This document shows positions 56,685 to 64,000 of a stretch of DNA of 64,000 bases, piece by piece. The first letter of the stretch is position 1, and every line of letters starts with the position of its first letter. The notes below the pieces were generated by a model, which did not search any database, was not told the DNA's origin, and saw only the letters and a program-made list of their open reading frames with translations. Position numbers and translations under genes: made by a program. The DNA comes from Serratia liquefaciens ATCC 27592 (GTDB lineage Bacteria; Pseudomonadota; Gammaproteobacteria; Enterobacterales; Enterobacteriaceae): contig NC_021741.1 of NCBI RefSeq assembly GCF_000422085.1, forward strand, positions 186,001-250,000. Reading direction: 5' to 3'.

Positions 56685-58232
56685 GTGGATACCAGTTTGG
56701 TTTACGGTATAGGCGGGGTGACGGTAGGCCTGCTGTTGGGCTGGTTAATCGCCAGCCTGAGGGTGCAGCAGTCCCATGCGCAGCATGAAACCGAGCTGCG
56801 GCTGCTGGAACAATCGCTGCAACAGGCGCAGCAGGAAACGGCATCCCGGCAAGAGACGCTCCTGCGCAATGAACAGCAAATGCGGCAGAACGATATGGAG
56901 CTGCGCAATTTGCACAGCCAGCTGGCTGCCGGGCACGAAAAGCTTCAGCAGCTTAATCACTGGCGCAACGAGTGCGAATTGTTGAACCAGGAACTGCGTG
57001 CCCAGCGTGAAGTGAACAGCGCCCAAGAAGCCGAGCTGCGTGAGGTGACCATCCGTCTGGAGGAAACCCGCATGGCGGCGGAAGAGAAGCAGCGCCTGTT
57101 GATCAATAGCGAGCAGCGTCTCACCACCCAGTTTGAAAATTTGGCCAACCGCATTTTTGAACACAGCGGTCGCAAGGTGGATGAGCAAAATAAGCAAAGT
57201 CTGGATCGTCTGCTGTTGCCGTTGCGTGAGCAACTGGACGGTTTTCGCCGCCAGGTGCAGGACAGTTTTGGCCAGGAAGCTCGCGAACGGCATACGCTGA
57301 CCCACGAAATACGCAACCTGCAGCAGCTTAATGCGCAAATGGCGCGTGAGGCCATAAACCTGACCAAGGCCCTGAAAGGGGATAATAAAACCCAGGGTAA
57401 TTGGGGCGAGGTGGTATTAAGTCGGGTGCTGGAAGCCTCGGGCCTGCGGGAAGGGCACGAATACGAAACGCAGGTCAACGTGCGGCTGGACCATCAGAGT
57501 CGGATGCAGCCCGACGTTATCGTGCGCCTGCCGCAGGGCAAGGACGTGGTGATCGATGCAAAAATGTCGCTGGTGGCCTATGAACGTTACTTCAACAGCG
57601 AAGATGAAGTGGAGCGTGAGACGGCGCTGAGTGAGCATATTGCCTCGCTACGTGGCCATATTCGTCTGCTGGGCCGTAAGGATTATCAGCAATTGCCCGG
57701 CCTGCGTTCGCTGGACTACGTGTTGATGTTTATACCGGTGGAGCCGGCTTTCCTTTTGGCCATAGACCGTGAGCCGGAGCTGATTAGCGAAGCGCTCAAG
57801 CACAACATTATGCTGGTGAGCCCAACCACCTTGCTGGTCGCCCTGCGCACCATCACCAACCTGTGGCGCTATGAACATCAGAGCCAGAATGCTCAACGCA
57901 TTGCCGACCGGGCTGCGCGGCTGTATGACAAAATGCGGTTGTTCGTTGACGACATGTCGGCGCTTGGGCAGAGCCTGGACAAGGCTCAGGGGAGTTATCG
58001 CCAGGCGATGAACAAACTGAGTGAAGGCCGTGGTAATCTTATCGGCCAGACCGAGGGGTTCCGCGCGCTGGGGGTTGAGGTGAAAAGGCCTATCAACCCG
58101 CTGCTGGCCCAGCAGGCCAGCGCACAGCATGACGAAGAATTCGAGGCAGCGGGCGAAGATGACATTGACGCGCTGCCGGGGGCGGAGGATGACGACGCCG
58201 CAGAGCAACCACGCTCCGCATCGCAGGCATGA
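56685..58232 (+). CDS. rmuC: DNA recombination protein RmuC
   Basis: RmuC limits inversions and recombination at short inverted repeats in E. coli. The 515-residue product has an N-terminal membrane span (VTVGLLLGWLIASL), a long coiled coil (about residues 25-190, many Gln/Glu heptads), and the nuclease-like domain with NWGEVVLSRVLEASGLREGHEY, VIDAKMSLVAYERY and PVEPAFL. E. coli RmuC has 475 residues. Start is GTG, with AGGAGG just upstream. Possibly relevant to an invertible element in this genome, but no link is shown. Confidence 0.95.
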   Translation: MDTSLVYGIGGVTVGLLLGWLIASLRVQQSHAQHETELRLLEQSLQQAQQETASRQETLLRNEQQMRQNDMELRNLHSQLAAGHEKLQQLNHWRNECELLNQELRAQREVNSAQEAELREVTIRLEETRMAAEEKQRLLINSEQRLTTQFENLANRIFEHSGRKVDEQNKQSLDRLLLPLREQLDGFRRQVQDSFGQEARERHTLTHEIRNLQQLNAQMAREAINLTKALKGDNKTQGNWGEVVLSRVLEASGLREGHEYETQVNVRLDHQSRMQPDVIVRLPQGKDVVIDAKMSLVAYERYFNSEDEVERETALSEHIASLRGHIRLLGRKDYQQLPGLRSLDYVLMFIPVEPAFLLAIDREPELISEALKHNIMLVSPTTLLVALRTITNLWRYEHQSQNAQRIADRAARLYDKMRLFVDDMSALGQSLDKAQGSYRQAMNKLSEGRGNLIGQTEGFRALGVEVKRPINPLLAQQASAQHDEEFEAAGEDDIDALPGAEDDDAAEQPRSASQA

Positions 58233-58311
58233 CAGCCGCGGCGAGGTGGGGTATTTCGTGGGGTTCTGGTACACTCAACCACACTAAATTGACTGAATAG
58301 CAGGCAGGACA

Positions 58312-59067
58312 ATGGCAGATCAACCGCAGGAAACCACCGATTTCGGTTTTCGCACCGTAGCTCGAGACGAAAAGCAGGCCATGGTGGCAGACGTTTTTCA
58401 TTCGGTAGCGGCAAAGTATGACGTGATGAACGACCTGATGTCGTTTGGTATCCACCGTATCTGGAAGCGTTTTACCATTGATTGCAGCGGCGTGCGCCGT
58501 GGGCAGCGTGTGTTGGATCTGGCCGGTGGTACTGGTGATCTGGCCGCCAAGTTCTCCCGCATGGTCGGTGAGCAGGGGCAGGTGGTGCTGGCGGACATCA
58601 ACGATTCCATGCTGAAAATGGGGCGCGAGAAGCTGCGGGACCGCGGCATTGTCGGCAACGTCAGCTATGTGCAGGCCAACGCCGAAGCGCTGCCGTTCCC
58701 GGACAACTATTTTGACTGCATCACCATCTCCTTCGGCCTGCGCAACGTCACTGACAAAGACAAGGCACTGCGCTCCATGTTCCGCGTGTTGAAACCGGGT
58801 GGCCGTTTGTTGGTGCTGGAGTTCTCCAAACCCTTGCTGGCCCCGTTGAGCAAGGCTTACGACGCTTATTCTTTCCACGTGTTGCCGAAAATCGGCGAAC
58901 TGGTGGTGAAGGATCCAGAAAGCTACCGTTACCTCGCTGAGTCGATCCGCATGCATCCAGATCAGGAAACGCTGAAGGGTATGATGGGCGCTGCCGGGTT
59001 TGACAACGTGACCTATTTTAACCTGACCGGCGGTATTGTAGCCCTGCATCGCGGCTTCAAATTCTAA
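58312..59067 (+). CDS. ubiE: Ubiquinone/menaquinone C-methyltransferase
   Basis: UbiE methylates demethylmenaquinone and the 2-methoxy-6-polyprenylbenzoquinol intermediate in quinone synthesis. The 251 residues equal the E. coli length; SAM-binding motifs are [17 protein letters not shown] and [26 protein letters not shown]. First gene of ubiE-ubiJ-ubiB; ubiJ starts two bases after its stop. Confidence 0.98.
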   Translation: MADQPQETTDFGFRTVARDEKQAMVADVFHSVAAKYDVMNDLMSFGIHRIWKRFTIDCSGVRRGQRVLDLAGGTGDLAAKFSRMVGEQGQVVLADINDSMLKMGREKLRDRGIVGNVSYVQANAEALPFPDNYFDCITISFGLRNVTDKDKALRSMFRVLKPGGRLLVLEFSKPLLAPLSKAYDAYSFHVLPKIGELVVKDPESYRYLAESIRMHPDQETLKGMMGAAGFDNVTYFNLTGGIVALHRGFKF

Positions 59068-59068
59068 T

Positions 59069-59689
59069 ATGGACATGCCGATGCTGTTAACCCCTTTGTT
59101 GACCGGCGTGCTGGAAACATCGCTCAATAGCCTGCTGTTCCGCGATCGCAGCATGAAGGCTGCGCGTCTTCGCCTGGCTGGCAAGGTGCTGCGCATAGAG
59201 TTGCAGGAGCTTGCTTCGCCGTTGGTACTGATCTTCAGTGAGCAGCGAGTCGATGTGCTTGGTCAGTCTGACGATACCGCCGACTGCACGGTGCGCAGCC
59301 GCATATCGGTACTGCTGAAACTGCGGGACCGCCAACAGCTTTCGCCCTTGATGCGCAGCGGCGAGCTGATTGTTGAAGGTGATATTCAGGTGGTACAGCA
59401 GTTGGTTGGTCTGCTTGACCTTGCTGAGTGGGACCCGGCGGAATGGCTGGCGCCTTATATCGGCGATATTGCCGCACAAGGCGTCACTCAGGCGTTCGGC
59501 AAGGGCGCGAATTTGCTGAAGAAAGGCTTGCAGCGTCAACAGCATTACGTGGCCGAAACCCTGACGGAAGAGTGGCGTGTGGCTCCTGGCCCGCTGGAAG
59601 TGGTGTGGTTTAACGAAGAAGTTGACGCCACCGTTCGCAGTGCCGAAGCGCTGATTGCTCGCATGGACAAGTTGGAGGGTAAACGATGA
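59069..59689 (+). CDS. ubiJ: Ubiquinone biosynthesis accessory factor UbiJ
   Basis: UbiJ (YigP) has an SCP2 lipid-binding domain and, with UbiK, holds the Ubi complex and binds hydrophobic intermediates. The 206-residue product aligns along its length with E. coli UbiJ (201): [29 protein letters not shown] and [16 protein letters not shown]. ATGs at 59069, 59075 and 59081 are all possible; no clear ribosome binding site decides. The stop overlaps ubiB (ATGA). Confidence 0.93.
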   Translation: MDMPMLLTPLLTGVLETSLNSLLFRDRSMKAARLRLAGKVLRIELQELASPLVLIFSEQRVDVLGQSDDTADCTVRSRISVLLKLRDRQQLSPLMRSGELIVEGDIQVVQQLVGLLDLAEWDPAEWLAPYIGDIAAQGVTQAFGKGANLLKKGLQRQQHYVAETLTEEWRVAPGPLEVVWFNEEVDATVRSAEALIARMDKLEGKR

Positions 59690-61317
59690 CCCCTGGCGAA
59701 CTACGCCGCCTGTATTTGATCGTCCGCGTTTTCCTCAGTTATGGCCTGGATGAACTGATCCCCAAGATGCGTTTGACGTTGCCGTTGCGCTTTGGCCGAC
59801 GTCTGCTGTTTTGGATGCCAAACCGCCACGCGGATAAACCGCTGGGGGAGCGTCTGCGGCTGGCCTTGCAGGAACTGGGGCCGGTATGGATTAAGTTTGG
59901 TCAGATGATGTCTACCCGTCGTGACCTGTTCCCGCCACAGATTGCCGATCAACTGACGTTGCTGCAGGACAGGGTTGCCCCCTTCGACGGCGCCCTGGCG
60001 CGCAAGCATATCGAATTGGCGATGGGCGGCCCACTGGAAACCTGGTTCGATGATTTTGACCAACAGGCGCTTGCTTCGGCATCCATAGCTCAGGTCCATA
60101 CCGCACGGCTGAAAACCACCGGGCAGGAAGTGGTGCTGAAGGTGATCCGGCCGGATATCGGGCCGATCATCAAGGCCGACGTTCGCCTGATGTATCGTCT
60201 GGCGGCCTGGGTGCCAAAACTGATGCCGGACGGTCGCCGTTTGCGCCCGCGTGAAGTGGTGCGCGAATATGAAAAGACCTTGCTGGACGAACTGAACCTG
60301 TTGCGCGAAGCGGCCAACGCCATTCAACTGCGCCGTAATTTCGACGGCAGCCCGATGCTGTATGTGCCCGAGGTGTATTCCGATTACTGCCGCGAAAGCG
60401 TGTTGGTGATGGAGCGTATCTACGGCATCCCAGTTTCGGATATTCCTACGTTGGAGAAGCAGGGCACCAACATGAAATTGTTGGCCGAACGCGGGGTACA
60501 GGTGTTCTTTACCCAGGTCTTCCGCGACAGCTTCTTCCATGCGGACATGCATCCCGGCAATATCTTTGTCAGCTATGAGCATCCTGAAGATCCCTGCTAC
60601 ATCGGCATTGACTGCGGTATTGTCGGTTCGCTGAACAAAGATGATAAGCGTTATCTGGCGGAAAATTTTATCGCCTTCTTCAACCGCGACTACCGTAAGG
60701 TGGCAGAGTTGCATGTTGATTCAGGCTGGGTACCGCGAGATACCAACGTGGAGGATTTCGAGTTCGCTATCCGCACCGTGTGCGAGCCTATTTTCGAAAA
60801 ACCGCTGTCGGAAATTTCGTTCGGCAACGTCTTGTTAAATCTGTTCAACACCGCGCGCCGTTTCAATATGGAAGTACAACCCCAACTGGTGTTATTGCAG
60901 AAGACCTTACTGTATGTTGAAGGTCTGGGACGCCAGCTCTATCCGCAGTTGGATCTGTGGACTACCGCCAAGCCTTTCCTGGAAAGTTGGATGCGCGATC
61001 AGGTCGGTATTCCGGCGGTGATCCGGGCACTGAAAGAAAAAGCGCCGTTTTGGGCGGAGAAACTGCCCGAATTGCCTGAATTATTTTACGATAGCCTGCA
61101 GCAACATAAGCTGTTGCAACAAAGCGTTGATAAGCTGACCAATCAGATGCAGGCTCAGCGCGTTCGCCAAGGGCAATCACGTTATTTGTTCGGCGTTGGC
61201 GCTACACTGTTAGTAAGCGGTACGATTTTGCTGTTGGGGGACGTCGAGGTGTTTCCCGCATGGCTGATGGCCGCCGGCATCGTATCCTGGGTGATTGGCT
61301 GGAAGCGAACCACCTGA
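59686..61317 (+). CDS. ubiB: Ubiquinone biosynthesis ATPase UbiB
   Basis: UbiB is an atypical protein-kinase-like ATPase needed for ubiquinone synthesis. The 543-residue product shows the KxGQ motif (K70-Q73 in [16 protein letters not shown]), the Ala-rich loop [13 protein letters not shown], and the catalytic [10 protein letters not shown] and IDCGIVG. Two C-terminal spans ([27 protein letters not shown]) anchor it in the membrane. E. coli UbiB has 546 residues. Confidence 0.98.
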   Translation: MTPGELRRLYLIVRVFLSYGLDELIPKMRLTLPLRFGRRLLFWMPNRHADKPLGERLRLALQELGPVWIKFGQMMSTRRDLFPPQIADQLTLLQDRVAPFDGALARKHIELAMGGPLETWFDDFDQQALASASIAQVHTARLKTTGQEVVLKVIRPDIGPIIKADVRLMYRLAAWVPKLMPDGRRLRPREVVREYEKTLLDELNLLREAANAIQLRRNFDGSPMLYVPEVYSDYCRESVLVMERIYGIPVSDIPTLEKQGTNMKLLAERGVQVFFTQVFRDSFFHADMHPGNIFVSYEHPEDPCYIGIDCGIVGSLNKDDKRYLAENFIAFFNRDYRKVAELHVDSGWVPRDTNVEDFEFAIRTVCEPIFEKPLSEISFGNVLLNLFNTARRFNMEVQPQLVLLQKTLLYVEGLGRQLYPQLDLWTTAKPFLESWMRDQVGIPAVIRALKEKAPFWAEKLPELPELFYDSLQQHKLLQQSVDKLTNQMQAQRVRQGQSRYLFGVGATLLVSGTILLLGDVEVFPAWLMAAGIVSWVIGWKRTT

Positions 61318-61347
61318 ATTGATTCGAAACTCTGGTAAAATCTGCCG

Positions 61348-61353
61348 TATAAT
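61348..61353 (+). promoter_or_regulatory. Candidate -10 of tatABC
   Basis: TATAAT is a perfect -10 hexamer 45 bases before the tatA ATG. No good -35 is seen at the right spacing, so strength is uncertain. Confidence 0.4.
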
Positions 61354-61397
61354 GCGACGGATTTTGAAAAAACCCTGTAAAAATAGAGGTAATTGCA

Positions 61398-61661
61398 ATG
61401 GGCGGTATTAGTATTACGCAATTGTTGATCATCGCAGTGATCGTGGTGCTGCTGTTTGGTACCAAAAAACTCCGTACTCTGGGGTCTGATCTCGGTGCAT
61501 CAATCAAGGGCTTCAAAAAGGCGATCGGCGATGACAACACGCCGCCGACCAACACGGCTGAGAAAAGCAGCCTGGATGACGCTGACTTCACGGCCAAGCC
61601 TATTACCGATAAGCAGCCGGAAGTGAAAGCGGAAGAGTCGAAGAACAAAGAGCAGGTATAA
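61398..61661 (+). CDS. tatA: Sec-independent translocase subunit TatA
   Basis: TatA polymerises to form the channel of the twin-arginine export system. The 87-residue protein has the N-terminal span [22 protein letters not shown], the FG hinge, an amphipathic helix ([16 protein letters not shown]) and an acidic tail. E. coli TatA has 89 residues. It is followed by tatB after three bases. Confidence 0.98.
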   Translation: MGGISITQLLIIAVIVVLLFGTKKLRTLGSDLGASIKGFKKAIGDDNTPPTNTAEKSSLDDADFTAKPITDKQPEVKAEESKNKEQV

Positions 61662-61664
61662 ACC

Positions 61665-62231
61665 GTGTTTGACATTGGGTTTAGTGAACTGCTGCTGGTT
61701 CTGGTGATTGGCCTGGTGGTACTCGGGCCAGAACGGTTGCCGGTAGCGGTAAGAACAGTTTCGGGCTGGATCCGCGCGCTGCGTTCGCTTGCGGCTTCGG
61801 TGCAGAACGAACTTTCTCAGGAACTGAAGCTGCAGGAACTGCAGGACAGCCTGAAAAAGGTAGAGAAGGCCGGCATGCAGAATTTGTCGCCGGAGCTGAA
61901 GGCGTCAATGGATGAGCTGAAAGACGCAGCGGAATCGCTGAAACGCTCTTATCAGGGCGACAGTGGCACCAAAATCGAACCTGCGCACACCATCCATAAC
62001 CCTCTGGTCACAGACCCGGAAGCCATTCATGACGGCGTGACGCCGGCGGAAGCCGCGGCCGTAGCATCCTCTCCGGCTGCAGTGCCGGAGCCGGTTGTAA
62101 CGGCAACGCCGCAGGCTGCGCAGCCGGTCATTGCACCGGTGAAACAACCGGTCGAGCCGGCTGTTCAGGTAACCCCAGAACCTGTTGTGGATAAAACCCC
62201 AGCGTCTCACCAACCTAGTGGCGATCGTTAA
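61665..62231 (+). CDS. tatB: Sec-independent translocase subunit TatB
   Basis: TatB with TatC forms the receptor for twin-arginine signal peptides. The 188-residue product begins [26 protein letters not shown], with the Glu8 typical of TatB, then an amphipathic helix. The C-terminal tail is rich in Pro, Val and Ala and longer than in E. coli (171). Start GTG/ATG near 61665 is immediately after tatA. Confidence 0.97.
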   Translation: MFDIGFSELLLVLVIGLVVLGPERLPVAVRTVSGWIRALRSLAASVQNELSQELKLQELQDSLKKVEKAGMQNLSPELKASMDELKDAAESLKRSYQGDSGTKIEPAHTIHNPLVTDPEAIHDGVTPAEAAAVASSPAAVPEPVVTATPQAAQPVIAPVKQPVEPAVQVTPEPVVDKTPASHQPSGDR

Positions 62232-62234
62232 AAC

Positions 62235-63005
62235 ATGGCTGTTGAAGATACCCAACCCCTTATCAGTCATCTGATAGAACTGCGTAAGCGGTTGTTAAAC
62301 TCGATTATCAGCATACTGGCGATTTTCCTGGTGCTGGTTTTTTTCGCCAATGATATTTATCAACTGGTGTCCGCGCCGCTGATCAAGCAGTTGCCTGCCG
62401 GGGCGAGCATGATCGCCACAGACGTGGCCTCACCTTTCTTTACCCCGATCAAATTGACGATGATCGTCTCGGTGTTCGTGTCCGCACCGGTTATCTTGTA
62501 TCAGGTCTGGTCCTTCATCGCGCCGGCGTTGTATAAGCATGAACGTCGCCTGATGATGCCTTTACTGGTCTCCAGCAGCCTGCTGTTTTATCTCGGCATG
62601 GCCTTTGCCTACTTTATCGTCTTCCCGCTGGCGTTCGGCTTTTTTGCCAAAACCGCGCCGGCCGGGGTGATGATTGCCACCGACATCAATAACTATCTCG
62701 ACTTCGTCATGGCGCTGTTTATGGCGTTTGGCGTGGCGTTTGAGGTGCCGGTTGCCATTATTTTGCTGTGCTGGAGTGGCGTCACCTCACCGGAAGATCT
62801 GAAAAAGAAACGTCCTTACGTTCTGGTCGGGGCTTTCGTGGTCGGCATGCTTCTGACCCCGCCGGATGTGTTCTCGCAAACCCTGCTGGCCATTCCGATG
62901 TATCTGTTGTTTGAAGTGGGCGTGTTCTTTGCCCGTTTCTACACCGGTAAACGTCGTCCGCAACCGGAAGAAGAAGACGAGGGTGACGAACCCCCGGAAC
63001 CTTAA
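62235..63005 (+). CDS. tatC: Sec-independent translocase subunit TatC
   Basis: TatC recognises the twin-arginine signal. The 256-residue product has six spans and the family segments [30 protein letters not shown] and [10 protein letters not shown]. coli TatC has 258. Three bases follow tatB. A terminator comes soon after. Confidence 0.98.
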   Translation: MAVEDTQPLISHLIELRKRLLNSIISILAIFLVLVFFANDIYQLVSAPLIKQLPAGASMIATDVASPFFTPIKLTMIVSVFVSAPVILYQVWSFIAPALYKHERRLMMPLLVSSSLLFYLGMAFAYFIVFPLAFGFFAKTAPAGVMIATDINNYLDFVMALFMAFGVAFEVPVAIILLCWSGVTSPEDLKKKRPYVLVGAFVVGMLLTPPDVFSQTLLAIPMYLLFEVGVFFARFYTGKRRPQPEEEDEGDEPPEP

Positions 63006-63020
63006 ATTGTTTGCTCCTGA

Positions 63021-63041
63021 GCCGCCCGATGGGCGGCTTTT
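63021..63041 (+). terminator. Rho-independent terminator after tatC
   Basis: GCCGCCC-GAT-GGGCGGC followed by TTTT, 16 bases after the tatC stop. It lies within the space before tatD and may partly separate tatD. Confidence 0.85.
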
Positions 63042-63055
63042 GCATTGGGAAAACC

Positions 63056-63838
63056 ATGTTTGATATTGGCGTAAACCTCACCAGTTCACAGTTTGCCAAA
63101 GACGGCCCAGCGGTGCTGGATCGCGCACGAGCCGCAGGTGTGACAGGGCTATTGATTACCGGTACTGATTTGCAGGAAAGCCAGGCTGCTTGTGAACTGG
63201 CGCAGCAGCATCCTGGTTATTGCTGGTCCACCGCCGGTGTGCATCCCCATCAGGCCAGCAGTTGGAATGAGCAGACCGCGGAGCGGATCCGCGAGTTGGC
63301 CTCGCAGCAGCAGGTCGTAGCGATAGGTGAATGCGGGCTGGACTTTAACCGTAACTTTTCTACCCCAGAGCAGCAGGAGAGGGCATTCAGCGCCCAGCTG
63401 GCGCTGGCGGCGGAGCTGGAGATGCCGGTTTTTCTTCACTGCCGTGATGCGCACGCACGTTTTGCCGCACTGTTGACGCCGTGGTTGGATAAACTGCCCG
63501 CGGCTGTGGTGCACTGTTTTACCGGCACCGCCGAAGAATTAGAAAGTTGCTTGTCGCTGGGCCTGTCGATCGGGATTACCGGTTGGGTCTGTGATGAGCG
63601 ACGTGGCCTGGAGTTGCGTGCATTGCTGCCGCAGATCCCGGCCGAACGTCTGTTGTTGGAAACCGACGCACCCTATCTGTTGCCCCGGGATTTACATCCG
63701 AAACCTGCATCTCGCCGCAACGAACCCTGTTTTTTGCCTCATATCGTCCGGCAGGTGGCTACCTGGCGACAAGAAGATCCCGAATGGCTGGGGCAGAAAA
63801 CCGATGAGAACGCCCGCCGGCTATTCCGGCTGGAATGA
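63056..63838 (+). CDS. tatD: 3'-5' ssDNA/RNA exonuclease TatD
   Basis: TatD is a metal-dependent hydrolase of the TIM-barrel amidohydrolase type with 3'-5' exonuclease activity, acting in repair of oxidative DNA damage and RNA quality control. The 260-residue product starts [13 protein letters not shown] (equal to the E. coli core start) and shows [33 protein letters not shown] and [11 protein letters not shown]. Start at 63056; the upstream frame from 63011 is intergenic. hemB follows 14 bases later. Confidence 0.97.
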   Translation: MFDIGVNLTSSQFAKDGPAVLDRARAAGVTGLLITGTDLQESQAACELAQQHPGYCWSTAGVHPHQASSWNEQTAERIRELASQQQVVAIGECGLDFNRNFSTPEQQERAFSAQLALAAELEMPVFLHCRDAHARFAALLTPWLDKLPAAVVHCFTGTAEELESCLSLGLSIGITGWVCDERRGLELRALLPQIPAERLLLETDAPYLLPRDLHPKPASRRNEPCFLPHIVRQVATWRQEDPEWLGQKTDENARRLFRLE

Positions 63839-63843
63839 GTTAG

Positions 63844-64000
<157 letters not shown>

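Overview
The window is chromosomal DNA from an enterobacterium, almost certainly Serratia. It carries a serralysin metalloprotease gene with its periplasmic inhibitor gene, and most other genes are close relatives of E. coli genes lying in conserved blocks. It may belong to the S. liquefaciens/proteamaculans/plymuthica side of the genus, but that is a guess. The genes read cleanly apart from ugpC. There is no rRNA, tRNA, prophage, IS element or CRISPR array.

Layout. (1) 1-7.6 kb: the end of yigL, then the glycerol-3-phosphate genes glpQ and glpT (minus strand), divergent from glpABC. (2) 7.7-31.2 kb: the E. coli dcrB-yhhQ-tusA-zntA-yhhN-yhhM-yhhL-rsmD-ftsYEX-rpoH block, interrupted by accessory genes. 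These are a GNAT gene, a three-gene outer-membrane operon (9.96-13.28 kb), the serralysin/inhibitor pair (16.4-18.3 kb) and a regulatory island (19.4-25.1 kb). (3) 31.2-34.9 kb: a panM-DUF3142-TPR operon. (4) 35.3-41.7 kb: livKHMGF and an aminotransferase. (5) 42-48.4 kb: ugpBAECQ behind tandem Pho boxes, an AEC transporter and a yhhA-like gene. (6) 48.5-64 kb: yigM, metR/metE, dlhH, udp, a tyrosine phosphatase, a DedA protein, rmuC, ubiE-ubiJ-ubiB, tatABC, tatD and the start of hemB. Compared with E. coli, blocks 1-5 sit between yigL and yigM, which are adjacent in E. coli.

The most interesting part is the island between yhhN and yhhM. It has two FimB/FimE/MrpI-type tyrosine recombinases of 185 residues each, one CaiF/GrlA-like regulator, three divergent LuxR/GerE-type regulators (one with two HTH domains in tandem), two very small single-span membrane proteins, one exported protein and one unknown protein. 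Directly downstream of the second recombinase lies a fimS-like element at 21795-22101: two 23-bp inverted repeats (21 of 23 identical) about 260 bp apart, an internal candidate promoter now pointing away from the regulator operon, and an internal terminator. No fimbrial genes are present. The switch therefore appears to control a regulator operon directly, which suggests a phase-variable regulatory cassette that may act on targets elsewhere.

How the genes work together. glpQ/glpT/glpABC and ugpBAECQ are two routes for scavenging glycerophosphodiesters and glycerol-3-phosphate, the first probably under GlpR/CRP and the second under PhoB. liv takes up branched-chain amino acids. ftsYEX, rpoH, tatABC and the ubi genes are core cell-envelope, stress and respiration functions. 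ugpC has lost one base in a run of G, which cuts off its C-terminal domain.
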